A stretch of 64,000 bases of DNA, taken from contig NZ_AP024745.1 in the NCBI RefSeq assembly GCF_019704555.1, forward strand, positions 11,211,501 to 11,275,500. The letters are read 5' to 3'. Below, one piece after another: positions 32,858-41,963 of the stretch; the stretch's first letter is position 1; every line of letters starts with the position of its first letter. The notes under the pieces were generated by a model that saw nothing but the letters and a program-made list of their open reading frames with translations, was not told the origin of the DNA and searched no databases. The stretch is from Actinoplanes sp. L3-i22 (GTDB lineage: Bacteria > Actinomycetota > Actinomycetes > Mycobacteriales > Micromonosporaceae). The translations under genes and the position numbers were made by a program.

Positions 32858-34609
32858 GTGCGGAAGATATTGATCGCCAACCGCGGCGAGATCGCCCTCC
32901 GGGTCATCCGGGCCTGCAAGGACGCCGGCCTCACCAGCGTCGCCGTCTACGCCGACAGTGATCGCGACGCGCCACACGCCCGGCTCGCCGACGAGGCGTA
33001 CGCACTGGACGGCGAGACCGCCGCCGACACGTACCTCCGGATCGACAAGTTGATCGACGTGGCGACCAGGGCCGGCGCTGACGCCGTACATCCGGGTTAT
33101 GGGTTTTTGTCAGAAAATGCCGAATTTGCCGAGGCGGTCGAGACAGCGGGCCTGACCTGGATCGGCCCGAGCCCGCAGGCGATCCGCGACCTCGGCGACA
33201 AGGTCACCGCCCGGCACATCGCGCAGCGGGCCGGCGCGCCCCTGGTCCCCGGCACCCCGGACCCGGTCGCGAACGCCGGCGAGATCGTCGCGTTCGCCGA
33301 GGAGCACGGCCTGCCGGTGGCGATCAAGGCGGCGTTCGGCGGCGGCGGCCGCGGCCTGAAGGTGGCCCGCACGATCGAGGAGATCCCGGCGCTGTTCGAG
33401 AGCGCGACCCGGGAGGCGATCGCCGCGTTCGGCCGGGGCGAGTGTTTCGTCGAGCGCTACCTGGACCGCCCGCGGCACGTCGAGGCCCAGGTCATCGCGG
33501 ACACGCACGGCAACGTGGTGGTGGTCGGCACGCGGGACTGCTCGCTGCAGCGCCGCCACCAGAAGCTGGTCGAGGAGGCCCCCGCGCCGTTCCTCAGCGA
33601 GCTGCAGAGAAAAGCGATCCACGACAGCGCGAAGGCGATCTGCCGCGAGGCCGGCTACTACGGCGCCGGCACCGTGGAGTACCTGGTCGGTCAGGACGGG
33701 ACGATCTCGTTCCTGGAGGTCAACACCCGGCTGCAGGTGGAGCACCCGGTCAGCGAGGAGACCGCCGGTATCGACCTGGTCCGGGAGCAGTTCCGGATCG
33801 CGGCCGGTGAGCCGCTGGCGATCACCGAGGACCCGGAGCCGCGCGGGCACGCGATCGAGTTCCGGATCAACGGCGAGGACGCGGGTCGCGGCTTCCTGCC
33901 CGCGCCGGGCACGGTCACCGCGCTGACCTGGCCGTCCGGCCCGGGCGCGCGGGTCGATTCCGGGGTCGAGGCGGGCAGCGTCATCGGCGGCAACTTCGAC
34001 TCGATGCTCGCCAAGATCATCGTGACCGGCGCGACCCGGGAGCAGGCCCTGGAGCGTTCCCGGCGGGTGCTCGACGAGACCGTGATCGAGGGCCTCGCCA
34101 CGGTCCTGCCGTTCCACCGCGCGGTGGTCCGCGACGAGGCGTTCACCGCCGAGCCGTTCACCGTGCACACCCGGTGGATCGAGACCGAGTGGAACAACGA
34201 GGTCAAGCCGTTCCTCGCGCCCGCCGCCGGCGGCGGCGAGGCCGCCGAGCGCGAGACCGTCGTGGTCGAGGTCGGCGGCCGGCGCATCGAGGTCCGCCTC
34301 CCCAAAAACCTGATTGGGGGTACGGCCGGAACCCCGTCCCCGCAGAAGCGCGCCGCCCGCCCACGCGGCGGTGCCGCGGCCGCCACGGCGAGCGGGGACA
34401 GCCTGACCGCCCCGATGCAGGGCACCATCGTCAAGGTCGCCGCGCAGAACGGTGACCAGGTCAACGAGGGTGACGTGATCGTCGTCGTCGAGGCGATGAA
34501 GATGGAGCAGCCGCTCTCGGCGCACAAGGCCGGCACGGTCGACGGCCTGTCGCTGGAGGTCGGCGCCACGGTCACGGCCGGCGCCGTGGTCTGCACGATC
34601 GAGGACTAG
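32858..34609 (+). CDS. Acyl-CoA carboxylase alpha subunit (biotin carboxylase-BCCP)
   Basis: This chain carries the ATP-dependent biotin carboxylase and the biotin carrier. The 583-residue product starts [17 protein letters not shown] (about 2-18), has ATP-grasp elements [15 protein letters not shown] (about 154-168) and [16 protein letters not shown] (about 285-300), and ends in a biotinyl domain with EAMKMEQPL, the biotinylated residue being Lys548. A disordered Ala/Arg linker (about 480-510) separates the two. The partners are the beta (22301) and epsilon (28260) subunits, and biotin is attached by BirA (20012). GTG start at 32858. Its stop overlaps that of the convergent TetR gene by 3 bp. 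Confidence 0.95.
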   Translation: MRKILIANRGEIALRVIRACKDAGLTSVAVYADSDRDAPHARLADEAYALDGETAADTYLRIDKLIDVATRAGADAVHPGYGFLSENAEFAEAVETAGLTWIGPSPQAIRDLGDKVTARHIAQRAGAPLVPGTPDPVANAGEIVAFAEEHGLPVAIKAAFGGGGRGLKVARTIEEIPALFESATREAIAAFGRGECFVERYLDRPRHVEAQVIADTHGNVVVVGTRDCSLQRRHQKLVEEAPAPFLSELQRKAIHDSAKAICREAGYYGAGTVEYLVGQDGTISFLEVNTRLQVEHPVSEETAGIDLVREQFRIAAGEPLAITEDPEPRGHAIEFRINGEDAGRGFLPAPGTVTALTWPSGPGARVDSGVEAGSVIGGNFDSMLAKIIVTGATREQALERSRRVLDETVIEGLATVLPFHRAVVRDEAFTAEPFTVHTRWIETEWNNEVKPFLAPAAGGGEAAERETVVVEVGGRRIEVRLPKNLIGGTAGTPSPQKRAARPRGGAAAATASGDSLTAPMQGTIVKVAAQNGDQVNEGDVIVVVEAMKMEQPLSAHKAGTVDGLSLEVGATVTAGAVVCTIED

Positions 34610-35247
34610 CCACCCATCTGGCGGACGCGGCCCAGGATCTGCCGGGCCGCCTCCACCGGGTCCTCCTGGGCGCTGTCCGGGAAGGCGCCGCTGAGCCAGA
34701 GCGTGGCGAAGCCGTGGACCATCGACCAGGCGGCCAGCCCGACCTCGCGGACCTCGTCGGAGACGATCTCGGCGGTGCCCTCCCGGGCGGCCTTGGCCGG
34801 GCTCGCGGCCGAGGCGGACGGGTCGGCGAGCGGCGCGTCGGGCAGGTCGGTCATCCCGGCGTAGAGCGCATCGGCGGCCTGGCGCCGCGCGGCCAGCAGA
34901 TCCGGGTCGTCCGCGTGGTAGAGGTCGGTCCGGAACATCACCTCGAACGTGGCCCGGTTGGCCAGCGCGAACCGCAGGTACGTCACGCCCAGCTCGAGCA
35001 GGCTGTTGCTGGCCAGCCGCGAGGTGGCGAGCGCCTTGGCGAGTTGCTCGAACCCGTCGGTGGCGAGCGCGGTGAGCAGGCCGGCCCGGTCCTCGAAGTG
35101 GTGGCCGGGAGCGGCGTGCGACACCCCGGCCCGGCGGGCCAGGTCACGCATGCTGAGCGCGTTGACGCCGGTGTCGGCGATCGCCTCGGACGCCGCCGTC
35201 AGCAGGGCCCGCCGCAGGTCACCGTGGTGGTAGCGCTGCTTCGTCAT
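34606..35247 (-). CDS. TetR family transcriptional regulator
   Basis: The 213-residue product has an N-terminal helix-turn-helix (about 8-55; [18 protein letters not shown], then [20 protein letters not shown]) and a larger ligand-binding domain related to TetR_C_33/WHG-type domains ([19 protein letters not shown], and [15 protein letters not shown] near the end). ATG 35247 was chosen because a palindromic operator lies just upstream (35259-35277); the frame continues to 35274 and would overlap it. The regulator probably represses itself. The target could also include the DedA gene on the other side; its ligand is unknown. Confidence 0.9.
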   Translation of the reverse strand: MTKQRYHHGDLRRALLTAASEAIADTGVNALSMRDLARRAGVSHAAPGHHFEDRAGLLTALATDGFEQLAKALATSRLASNSLLELGVTYLRFALANRATFEVMFRTDLYHADDPDLLAARRQAADALYAGMTDLPDAPLADPSASAASPAKAAREGTAEIVSDEVREVGLAAWSMVHGFATLWLSGAFPDSAQEDPVEAARQILGRVRQMGG

Positions 35248-35258
35248 GCCCCCAGAGT

Positions 35259-35277
35259 ATCTTGTCGCTGACAAGAT
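35259..35277. promoter_or_regulatory. Probable TetR operator
   Basis: ATCTTGTC-GCT-GACAAGAT is a perfect 8-bp inverted repeat with a 3-bp spacer, ending 11 bp upstream of the TetR start codon. Its size, position and symmetry are those of an autoregulatory TetR-family operator. Confidence 0.75.
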
Positions 35278-35551
35278 GCCCCAGTGGGCGGGCCGCCGAT
35301 ACGGGACCTACCGGCGGCCCGCGGCCCCGGCGCGTCGGAACGGGGGATCCGGCGCCGGCGGGCCGCCCCAACGGTACGCCCCGCCGCTGTGCACTCCGGG
35401 AAAACCACGGGCGGTACGGGGCCTTTCGGCCGTACCGTGGCGGGCATCACGGCCTGGTTCGACACGGAGAGGCGCATGCTGAACACAGCGCTCTCTCAGG
35501 TGCGCTCGCGGAGAATGCCGTGAGCCCTGAAACCGCGAGGTGGCCCCTGCG
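35278..35551. other. Gap between TetR operator and dedA-type gene
   Basis: No gene is evident. CGGTACGG (35412-35419) and CCGTACCG (35430-35437) form a perfect 8-bp inverted repeat with a 10-bp spacer, about 115 bp before the DedA start; it may be a hairpin or another operator. Short frames here have no similarity. Confidence 0.4.
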
Positions 35552-36241
35552 ATGACCGATCTGCTGACGATGGTGACCGCCCCGCTCTGGGTCTACCTCG
35601 CGCTCTTCGGTTTCCTCGCGGTCGACGCGCTGATCCCGGTCGTGCCGATCCAGGCCATCATGATCACTTCGGGCGCGCTGACCGTCTACGGCGACCTGCA
35701 CCTGGCCGTGGTGATCGCGATCGGCGCGCTCGGCATGTTCACCGGCGACGCCGTGGCGTACATCCTGGGCCGTTCGACCGGGCACCGGCTCAGCGCGTTC
35801 CGTGCCCGGTTCGCCCCGCGAAGTGAGGATGGCGGGAATTCGCGGACCAGGCAGGCCGCCGAGCGCTTCACCCGCGGCCTGCGCCGGCCCGGCCCGCTCG
35901 TGATGCTGCTCTGCCGGTTCGTCCCGGGCGGCCGGATGGCGTCCGGCTACAACGCCGGTCGCACCGGCTACCCGATCCGCCTCTTCGTGGCCTACGACGG
36001 CGCCGCCTCGCTCTGCTGGGCCTGTTACGGCGGGCTGGTCGGGCACCTCGGGGGCACCGCCGTCACCCAGTCCGCCTGGCGGCTGTTCGCGATCGCGGCC
36101 GGCGCCGCCCTCGTCTTCGGCACCGCCGGCTGGATCCTCGCCCTGTTCGGGGGCAAGGAGCCGGCGGCTACTGAATCTCGTGCTGCATCAGCTGACGAGC
36201 CGCTTCCGCGATCGAACCCGACAGCGACGGATAGATCGTGA
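35552..36241 (+). CDS. DedA family membrane protein
   Basis: DedA proteins are polytopic membrane proteins of the VTT/SNARE-associated superfamily, implicated in lipid-carrier recycling (several act as undecaprenyl phosphate or phospholipid flippases). The 229-residue product has about five hydrophobic segments and family features: VDALIPVVPIQAIMITSGAL near the N-terminus, GDAVAYILGRSTGHRL, and the motif RFVPGGRMASGYNAGR (about 127-142). ATG 35552 was chosen over GTG 35540. The hydrophilic C-terminal 30 residues are encoded over the 3' end of the convergent lpdA gene (74-bp overlap). Confidence 0.88.
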   Translation: MTDLLTMVTAPLWVYLALFGFLAVDALIPVVPIQAIMITSGALTVYGDLHLAVVIAIGALGMFTGDAVAYILGRSTGHRLSAFRARFAPRSEDGGNSRTRQAAERFTRGLRRPGPLVMLLCRFVPGGRMASGYNAGRTGYPIRLFVAYDGAASLCWACYGGLVGHLGGTAVTQSAWRLFAIAAGAALVFGTAGWILALFGGKEPAATESRAASADEPLPRSNPTATDRS

Positions 36242-37568
36242 TCGTGTGGGCCAGCTGGTCCACGGTCAGGTTGTTCTCGATCGCCATGGTGATCGGCAGG
36301 ATCAGCTCGCTCGCCTTCGGCGCGACCACCACGCCGCCGACGATCTGGCCCGTTGCCGGACGGCAGAACAGCTTCACGAACCCGTCCTGCAGGCCGGCCA
36401 TCTTGGCCCGGGCGTTGCCGGTCAGCGGCAGCATCACCTGACGCGCCGGGGTCCGGCCGGAGTCCACCTCGTTCTGCGAGACGCCGACGGTGGCCAGCTC
36501 CGGGTCGGTGAACACGTTCGCCGAGACGGTGCGCAGGCGCAGCGGGGCGACCGCCTCGCCCATCGCGTGCCAGATCGCGATCCGGCCCTGCATGGCGGCG
36601 ACGCTGGCCAGCGGCAGCACGCCGGTGCAGTCACCGGCGGCGTAGATGCCCGGCACGTTGGTGCGCGACACCCGGTCGACGGTCACGTAGCCGCCGTTGC
36701 CGACCGCCACGCCGTACTCCGCCAGGCCCAGCTCGTTCGTGTTCGGCACCGCGCCGACCGCGATCAGCGCGTGCGAGGCCTCGATCACCTTGCCGTCGGA
36801 GAGGGTCACCCGCACGCCGTCGCCGGTGTTCACCACCGAGTCGCCGCGCGACTGGCTGAGGATGGTCATCCCGCGGTCCCGGAACACCCGCTCGATCGCC
36901 ATCGCGGCGTCGGCGTCCTCGTGCGGCATCACCCGTTCGCGACTGGAGACCAATGTCACCTTCACGCCCATCGCCAGGTACGCACTCGCGAACTCGGCGC
37001 CGGTCACCCCGGAGCCGATCACGACCAGGTGCTCGGGGAGCTCGGTGAGGTCGTAGACCTGCCGCCAGTCGAGGATCCGGACCCCGTCCGGACGGGCGGT
37101 GGGCAGCACCCGCGGGGTGGCGCCGGTGGCCAGCAGGACGGTGTCGGCCTCGACCGCGAACTCCGCCCCCTGGTCCGGGGTGATCAGCACCTGGTGGGTG
37201 TGACCGAGCCGGTCCTCACCCAGCCGCGCGCGGCCGCGGACCACGTCCACACCCGCCTTGACCAGCTTGGTCTGGATGTCGCCGGACTGCGCCAGCGCCA
37301 GTCTCTTCACCCGCTCGTTGACCGCCGCGGCGTCGACGCTGACCCCGTCGAGCCCGCTGGAGCGGATCCCGAAGCGCTCGTTGTGACGATATCCGGTCAT
37401 CACCTCCGAGCTGGCGATGAAGGTCTTCGACGGCACGCAGTCGGTCAGCACGCAGGCGCCACCGGGCCCGTCCGCCTCGACCAGGGTCACATCGGCATCG
37501 AGCTGGGCGGCGACCAGGGCCGCCTCGTACCCGCCCGGTCCGCCCCCGATGATCACGATCCGACTCAC
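36168..37568 (-). CDS. lpdA: NAD(P)H-quinone dehydrogenase, LpdA type
   Basis: The 466-residue product is a flavoprotein disulfide-reductase family member: FAD-binding IVIIGGGPGGYEAAL (about 4-18), GGACVLTDCVPSKT with Cys39 and Cys44, NAD(P)-binding LVVIGSGVTGAEFASAY, YAAGDCTG, and a dimerisation domain. Near the C-terminus the sequence is ITIYPSLSGSIAEA where true lipoamide dehydrogenases have HPT...E, so the catalytic histidine is missing. That matches the mycobacterial LpdA (Rv3303c) group, which are quinone reductases. GTG 37568 has GGAGGT upstream. The 3' end overlaps the convergent DedA gene. Confidence 0.85.
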   Translation of the reverse strand: MSRIVIIGGGPGGYEAALVAAQLDADVTLVEADGPGGACVLTDCVPSKTFIASSEVMTGYRHNERFGIRSSGLDGVSVDAAAVNERVKRLALAQSGDIQTKLVKAGVDVVRGRARLGEDRLGHTHQVLITPDQGAEFAVEADTVLLATGATPRVLPTARPDGVRILDWRQVYDLTELPEHLVVIGSGVTGAEFASAYLAMGVKVTLVSSRERVMPHEDADAAMAIERVFRDRGMTILSQSRGDSVVNTGDGVRVTLSDGKVIEASHALIAVGAVPNTNELGLAEYGVAVGNGGYVTVDRVSRTNVPGIYAAGDCTGVLPLASVAAMQGRIAIWHAMGEAVAPLRLRTVSANVFTDPELATVGVSQNEVDSGRTPARQVMLPLTGNARAKMAGLQDGFVKLFCRPATGQIVGGVVVAPKASELILPITMAIENNLTVDQLAHTITIYPSLSGSIAEAARQLMQHEIQ

Positions 37569-37655
37569 GATTCCCCGACCTCCAAATAACGGCATCTGTG
37601 CCGACACGCACGTCTCATATTCTCACCGACGGTCAGGGCGACTATCGTCGTCGCC

Positions 37656-38120
37656 GTGCGTCATTACGCCGCGTATGGCTCGAACCTGGACCCAGCCCGC
37701 ATGCTGGCCTACTGTCCGCACTCCCCCATGGTCGGGGTCGGGTGGATCGAAGGCTGGCGCCTGACCTTTGCCGGAGAAGGGGAAATGGGCTGGGAGGGGG
37801 CCGTGACGACGATCGCCGAGTCGCCTGGCGACCGCGTCTTCGTCTCCCTCTACGACGTCCATCCGTGGGATGCTTCACAACTCGACGAGGTCGAGGGGGT
37901 GCCGGCCGGCACCTACCAGAAGCTCACCGTGCGTGTATCGACGCTTGACGGTGAGGTGCCCGCCTGGGTCTACGTCTTCGCCGGCTACGAGGGCGGCCTG
38001 CCGACCGCGTGGTATCTCTCCGAGATCGCCACCGCGGCCGAGAAGGCCGGCGCTCCCGACGACTACGTGAGCGACCTGCGGCACCGCCCGACCCGGACGG
38101 CGTCGCCCGAGGTTCCCTGA
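37656..38120 (+). CDS. Gamma-glutamylcyclotransferase-like protein
   Basis: The 154-residue product has the substrate loop YGSNL (7-11), FVSLYDV and LDEVEGVP with the likely catalytic Glu79, and YVFAGYEGGLPTAWYL near the C-terminus, all typical of the GGCT/AIG2-like fold. Members cleave gamma-glutamyl or related amides with release of 5-oxoproline; in an actinomycete the natural substrate may not be glutathione. GTG start at 37656, 87 bp from the divergent lpdA. It ends 4 bp before the convergent acetyltransferase gene. Confidence 0.87.
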   Translation: MRHYAAYGSNLDPARMLAYCPHSPMVGVGWIEGWRLTFAGEGEMGWEGAVTTIAESPGDRVFVSLYDVHPWDASQLDEVEGVPAGTYQKLTVRVSTLDGEVPAWVYVFAGYEGGLPTAWYLSEIATAAEKAGAPDDYVSDLRHRPTRTASPEVP

Positions 38121-38124
38121 GCCG

Positions 38125-39129
38125 CTAGGACCGGGCCGCCGTCACGGTGGTCTGGTACACGTTCGCCCGGTAGAGCGGGGTCATCCCGACCTTCCGGTAG
38201 AGCCGTGCGGCCTCGGTCGGGTTGGCCATGTCGACCCCGAGGCCGACCTGCGGCCGGCCCTTGGCGGCGTAGGCGGCGAACGCGCGGCGCAGCAGGGCCT
38301 CGCCGATCCCCCGCTTCCGGTACGGCCGCAGCACCGCCAGATACCGCACCCAGGCCTCGTCGCCGTCGTCCTCCGGGCCGGTCGACTGCAGCACCCCGGC
38401 GACCTCGCCGTCGGCCCACGCCACGAACCACTCGTCGTAGGCGACCGTGCTGTCCCCCTCGAACTGGCGTCGCCAGTCCTCGTACGCCATCGAGGGGTGA
38501 TCCGAGTCCTGGAACGCCTCCTCGATGATCGCGTGGAAGCGCCGCATCTCGCCGTCGTCGTCGTGACGCACCGCCCGGATGGTCACGCCCACCGGCGGCG
38601 CCGGGGCCTCGGCCGGAACGCCGGCCAGCGGCATCCGCATCCGCGCGTGCTGCTTCAGGAACGTGAACCCGGCCGCGGTGAGCGCCTCGATGTACGCCGT
38701 CTCGTTCGGGATCGCCCCGGCCCGCACGGTGTAGACGTCGTGACCCAGCTCGGCGGCGCGCCCGGCCATCCGCGCCATGATCAGGTCGAGCAGCGGACGT
38801 TGCGCCGGCAGGCCCCGCTCGGGCCAGACGTAGACCTCCAGGAAGTCCCGGGCCTGCCCGGTGTGATTGCGCGGATAGGCCCACCCGGCGAGCCGCCCGG
38901 CCTCGTCGAAGGCCAGCCACGAGTCCCGGGACATGTCGGTGTTCGGCCCGGTCAGCTCCTCGCGCACCTCGTCGGCGCTGAAGTCCGGCTCACCGACCGC
39001 GGCGATGTCGCTGGCGTGCACCAGCTCGAGAATGCGCGGCACGTCGTCGAGGGTGGGCCGGCGGATGGTCCAGCCGGTCGGGAGCGCGCTCATGCCCGGC
39101 ATCGGATCACGCCGATAGTCATCTGCCAA
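38125..39129 (-). CDS. Two-domain GNAT N-acetyltransferase
   Basis: The 334-residue product carries two GNAT folds, like mycothiol synthase. The N-terminal half (about 15-165; TIRRPTLDDVPRILELV start, then FLEVYVWPERG) is degenerate at the acetyl-CoA loop. The C-terminal half (about 180-330) has VRYLAVLRPYRKRGIGEALLRRAF, the R-x-x-G-x-G/A acetyl-CoA binding motif, and NPTEAARLYRKVGM. The substrate is unknown. TTG 39129 has GAGGG about 9 nt upstream; ATG 39102 and ATG 39093 are alternatives. It lies 12 bp after the next minus-strand gene and may be cotranscribed with it. Confidence 0.85.
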   Translation of the reverse strand: MADDYRRDPMPGMSALPTGWTIRRPTLDDVPRILELVHASDIAAVGEPDFSADEVREELTGPNTDMSRDSWLAFDEAGRLAGWAYPRNHTGQARDFLEVYVWPERGLPAQRPLLDLIMARMAGRAAELGHDVYTVRAGAIPNETAYIEALTAAGFTFLKQHARMRMPLAGVPAEAPAPPVGVTIRAVRHDDDGEMRRFHAIIEEAFQDSDHPSMAYEDWRRQFEGDSTVAYDEWFVAWADGEVAGVLQSTGPEDDGDEAWVRYLAVLRPYRKRGIGEALLRRAFAAYAAKGRPQVGLGVDMANPTEAARLYRKVGMTPLYRANVYQTTVTAARS

Positions 39130-39141
39130 TCGAATTCACCC

Positions 39142-39879
39142 TCAGCGGGTAAACCGATGGGAGAGCGATTCCAGCAGGCCGGCCAGTTCGACCCGCTCCG
39201 GACGGTCGAGCGTCTCGAACGCGTGGCCGGCCATCGAGTTCGCCACCGCCTCGGCCCACATCAGCCGGCGGACCAGCGGCCCCGCGGACGGATAGGGCGA
39301 CTGCCAGCCGAGCGCCACCGCCCCGGTCTCCCCCTCCGGCCCGGCGATGATCGCCTCCAGCGGGGTCAGCCCACCGGCCCGGACCGCGATCACGTGGATC
39401 CCCTGCCGGTGCTCGTGCAGCAGGTGCAGCAGCACCGCGGCCCGCGCGCCCGGGTCCTGGCTCGGCATCGGCATCGCCTGCCAGGCGGCGAAGAGCGGCA
39501 GCCCGGCCGGGTCGACCGCGTCCACCACCCGCTCGGCCAGCTCCAGCAGCCGGGTCAGCCGCGGGAAGCCGCCGACCTGCTCCTCGCCCCAGGTGCACAG
39601 CTCACGCAGGTGCCAGCTGGCCACCTCGGACGGCTGCGAGCTCTTCGCCGTCGCCTCCCACCCCTCGGTGACCGCCTCGGGCGCGATGAACGCGATCGCG
39701 GCCGCCACCGTCTCCGGCCGCACGTCGCCGAGCGCGCCGGCCCGGGCCGACACGTGGTAGGCCCAGCCGCTCAGCCCGAGCAGGCGGGCACGGCGCAGGG
39801 TCTGCGGGGATTCGGCGAAAGCTCCGACGATGGTGGCGACGCTCGCCTTGGCGTTGGCCGCTGCCTGTTCGGGGGTCAC
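39142..39879 (-). CDS. SCO6745/SalK-like family protein
   Basis: The 245-residue, mostly helical product starts with a region of the type RARLLGLSGWAYHVSARAGALGDVRPETVAAAIAFI in overlapping pieces (about 28-65), which I recall from the uncharacterised actinobacterial SCO6745/SalK family. Later blocks are GLPLFAAWQAMPMP and HLLHEHRQGIHVIAV, followed by GGLTPLEA and RRLMWAEAVANSM. No catalytic motif is known, though a conserved HLLHEHRxG pattern could bind a metal or ligand. GTG start at 39879. The family assignment rests on memory of its overall pattern and is moderate. Confidence 0.72.
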   Translation of the reverse strand: MTPEQAAANAKASVATIVGAFAESPQTLRRARLLGLSGWAYHVSARAGALGDVRPETVAAAIAFIAPEAVTEGWEATAKSSQPSEVASWHLRELCTWGEEQVGGFPRLTRLLELAERVVDAVDPAGLPLFAAWQAMPMPSQDPGARAAVLLHLLHEHRQGIHVIAVRAGGLTPLEAIIAGPEGETGAVALGWQSPYPSAGPLVRRLMWAEAVANSMAGHAFETLDRPERVELAGLLESLSHRFTR

Positions 39880-40213
39880 CGCCCGATTCTGCTCCGCTTG
39901 ACCGATTAAGAAAACGCTCTACTTGTCCGCCGCCGTCCGGAACCGGCCTCGGTGCCGGGATCGATCACCGCCGTGGCCTGCCCCGGAAGACCCCAATCAA
40001 GATCAAATTCAAGAGATCGATGTCGTAGGCTGCGGCCGATAACTGATCGCTGCTCCCGCCGGGGCCGGGCGCGGCGATCTGGCCGCTGGCGCGTCCAGGA
40101 CGATCGCCGCACCCTTCATTCTGCGTGGGTGGTTCCGGAAACCCTTGTCCGGTTCACCAGCCGATGATCAGTCCAGCTCTTCCAACGCGGCCGCACGCCT
40201 CACCAGCCGATGA
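39880..40213. other. Non-coding gap with dispersed repeat and gene-end duplication
   Basis: No gene is seen in this 334-bp gap. It contains one copy of a 22-bp dispersed repeat (40028-40049), which recurs inverted at 43156-43177, and a 46-bp direct duplication (40155-40200 and 40201-40246), whose right copy includes the last codons of the minus-strand gene 40214-41218. Confidence 0.6.
40028..40049 (+). repeat. 22-bp dispersed repeat, copy 1
   Basis: The sequence begins GGCTGCGGCCGATAAC and ends TGATCG. The reverse complement is present without mismatch at 43156-43177, with similarity continuing outward (GCTCCCGC, then GGGG). Both copies are in intergenic DNA beyond the 3' ends of minus-strand genes. 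Confidence 0.7.
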
Positions 40214-40246
40214 TCAGTCCAGGTCCTCCAGCGCGGCCTGCACGTC
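40155..40246. repeat. 46-bp tandem duplication over a gene end
   Basis: Two 46-bp copies begin CACCAGCCGATGATCAGTCC at 40155 and 40201 and continue with a few substitutions (GCTCTTCCAACGCGGCCG against GGTCCTCCAGCGCGGCCT). The second copy carries the stop codon and final codons of 40214-41218; the first is a decayed remnant of the same coding end. Confidence 0.75.
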
Positions 40247-41218
40247 ACCGACCCGGCGCCGGGCGGCCGCGGACTCGCGCTCGGCGGTCCGCCGGCCCAG
40301 CTTGCGGCGGCCCACCTCGGCGACCGCCTCGGTACGCCGTCGCTCCAGCTCGGCCAGCTCCGCCTCCAGGTCGTCGACCAGGCTCTCCGCGTCCCGCTCC
40401 GCCGACTCCGCCCGTTTCAGCTGGTCATCGGCCCGGCGTTCGGCGGCCTCGGCGGCGCTCAGTTCACGCTCCAGGTCCCGGCGGCGGCGCTCGACCTCCC
40501 GGCGGTGCCGCTCCCGAGCCGCCCGTTCCCGAGCCGCTTCCTCCCGAGCCGCGTCGTCATGCCCGGCCTCCCCACCGCCGGCGTCCCGGCCGCCGGCGTC
40601 GCTCCGGCCGGCTTCGACGCCGTCCGCGCCGCCCCATCCCGGCTCGCCGCCGCTCCGGCCGGACGACGGATCGGGCTGCTCAAGATCGTCGCCGAGGTCC
40701 TCGTCGCCACCGGTGATCAACCGCAGCCGCGGCCGCGGCACCTCCCCGAACCCGGCATACGCCGCGGCCCGGATCAGCCGCCCGGTCCGCACCTGCCCGG
40801 CCACCTCCGGGTCGGCGAGCGCCGCGGTCAGCGTCGCCTCCACCTCACCCAGCGGCAGCTTCCCGGCCCCCGCCCCGGCCGCCACGGCCAGCTTGCGCGC
40901 CGCCGTGACCAGCGCCGACACGAACGCCCGCCGCTGCTGCGAGAGCTCCCGCAACTGGTCGCCCCGCAGCTCCCGCTGCGCGGCCCGCAACGCCCCGGAC
41001 AACTCGACCAGCTCCCCGATCAGATCCGGGCGCCTACGGGCCAGCAGGTTGACCACCCACGCGGCCACGGTCGGCTTCTTGAGGGCGGCGAGCCGCTTGG
41101 CGGTGTCCCGGTCACCGGCCGCCCGGGCCGCCTCGATCGCGGCCGACCGGGTCGCCACGAAACCGTCCGGCGGCTCCTCGTAGAGCCGCCGGACCACGTC
41201 GTCGATCAGCTCCGGCAC
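40214..41218 (-). CDS. Uncharacterised helical protein with charged coiled-coil C-terminus
   Basis: The 334-residue product has a globular helical N-terminal part (about 1-165; VVRRLYEEPPDGFVATR, AAGDRDTAKRLAALKKPTVAAWVVNLLAR) that I recall from conserved actinobacterial proteins of unknown function. A Gly/Asp-rich linker (about 170-215) leads to a strongly charged Arg/Glu coiled coil (about 218-330) ending QAALEDLD. The GTG at 41218 lies 1 bp after the stop of the metallo-beta-lactamase-fold gene, so the two form an operon. No enzymatic motif is seen; a structural or nucleic-acid-associated role is possible. Confidence 0.75.
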   Translation of the reverse strand: MPELIDDVVRRLYEEPPDGFVATRSAAIEAARAAGDRDTAKRLAALKKPTVAAWVVNLLARRRPDLIGELVELSGALRAAQRELRGDQLRELSQQRRAFVSALVTAARKLAVAAGAGAGKLPLGEVEATLTAALADPEVAGQVRTGRLIRAAAYAGFGEVPRPRLRLITGGDEDLGDDLEQPDPSSGRSGGEPGWGGADGVEAGRSDAGGRDAGGGEAGHDDAAREEAARERAARERHRREVERRRRDLERELSAAEAAERRADDQLKRAESAERDAESLVDDLEAELAELERRRTEAVAEVGRRKLGRRTAERESAAARRRVGDVQAALEDLD

Positions 41219-41219
41219 G

Positions 41220-41855
41220 TCAGTCGAGCGTGGTGCCGGGTGCCAGGTGCTGATAGCGGGTCTGGGCGAACTTCTCCAGATGACCGTCGGAGACGGCCGC
41301 CCCGCGCTCGTTGAGCAACCCGTCGTGGATCGCGAACGCCCGCTCCGGCCGGACCGCCCGGGCGAACTCGATCGCCTCGGAGATCTTCATCCACGGCGCG
41401 TTGAGCGGCACGCCGAGCGCCTCGACGGCCACCCCCTCGGGCACCACGAACGAGTCGCCCGGGTGGTAGACGTTCGAGCCGCCGTCCGAGATCAGGTAGC
41501 CCAGGTTGGCGATCCGCGGGATGTAGTCGTGGATCACGGCGTGCCGGCCGCCGTACGCCCGGAGGGTGTAGCCGGCCGCCTCGAACTCCTCGCCCGGCTT
41601 CACCGCCGTGGTCGCCCCGGCGACGTCGCCGAGCTTCGCCAGCACCTCCTCGTGCGCGAAGATCCGCAGCTCGGGACGGCGCCCCACCGCCGCGGTCACC
41701 GCCGCGACGTCGAGGTGATCGAAGTGCTCGTGGGTGATGACCACCGCATCCGCACCGTCCAGCACCGACTTCTCGGAGAATTCGCCCGGATCGACGACGA
41801 GCACCCCCGCCCCCTCGATCCGTAGACAGGCATGGGTGAACTTCGTGACACGCAC
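41220..41855 (-). CDS. MBL-fold metallohydrolase, UlaG-like
   Basis: The 211-residue product has the metallo-beta-lactamase motif HxHxDH at 42-47 (THEHFDHLD), a further histidine in GGRHAVIH, YHPGDSF (metal-bridging Asp) and AIHDGLLNERG near the C-terminus. The short form without extra domains resembles UlaG-like and YtnP-type hydrolases; the substrate is not predictable. GTG 41855 has GGAGG 6 nt upstream. It is the first gene of a two-gene unit with 40214-41218 and is divergent from the DUF4349 lipoprotein gene. Confidence 0.88.
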   Translation of the reverse strand: MRVTKFTHACLRIEGAGVLVVDPGEFSEKSVLDGADAVVITHEHFDHLDVAAVTAAVGRRPELRIFAHEEVLAKLGDVAGATTAVKPGEEFEAAGYTLRAYGGRHAVIHDYIPRIANLGYLISDGGSNVYHPGDSFVVPEGVAVEALGVPLNAPWMKISEAIEFARAVRPERAFAIHDGLLNERGAAVSDGHLEKFAQTRYQHLAPGTTLD

Positions 41856-41963
41856 GGTGCTCCTCCGTCGCTGAATCGTGACCGGTCAACTCGCAGTCTG
41901 CCGGAACCGGGAACCGGGCGTCGAACGTCCCAGCGGTCAGTCGTACCGACGATCGGAGTGGTG

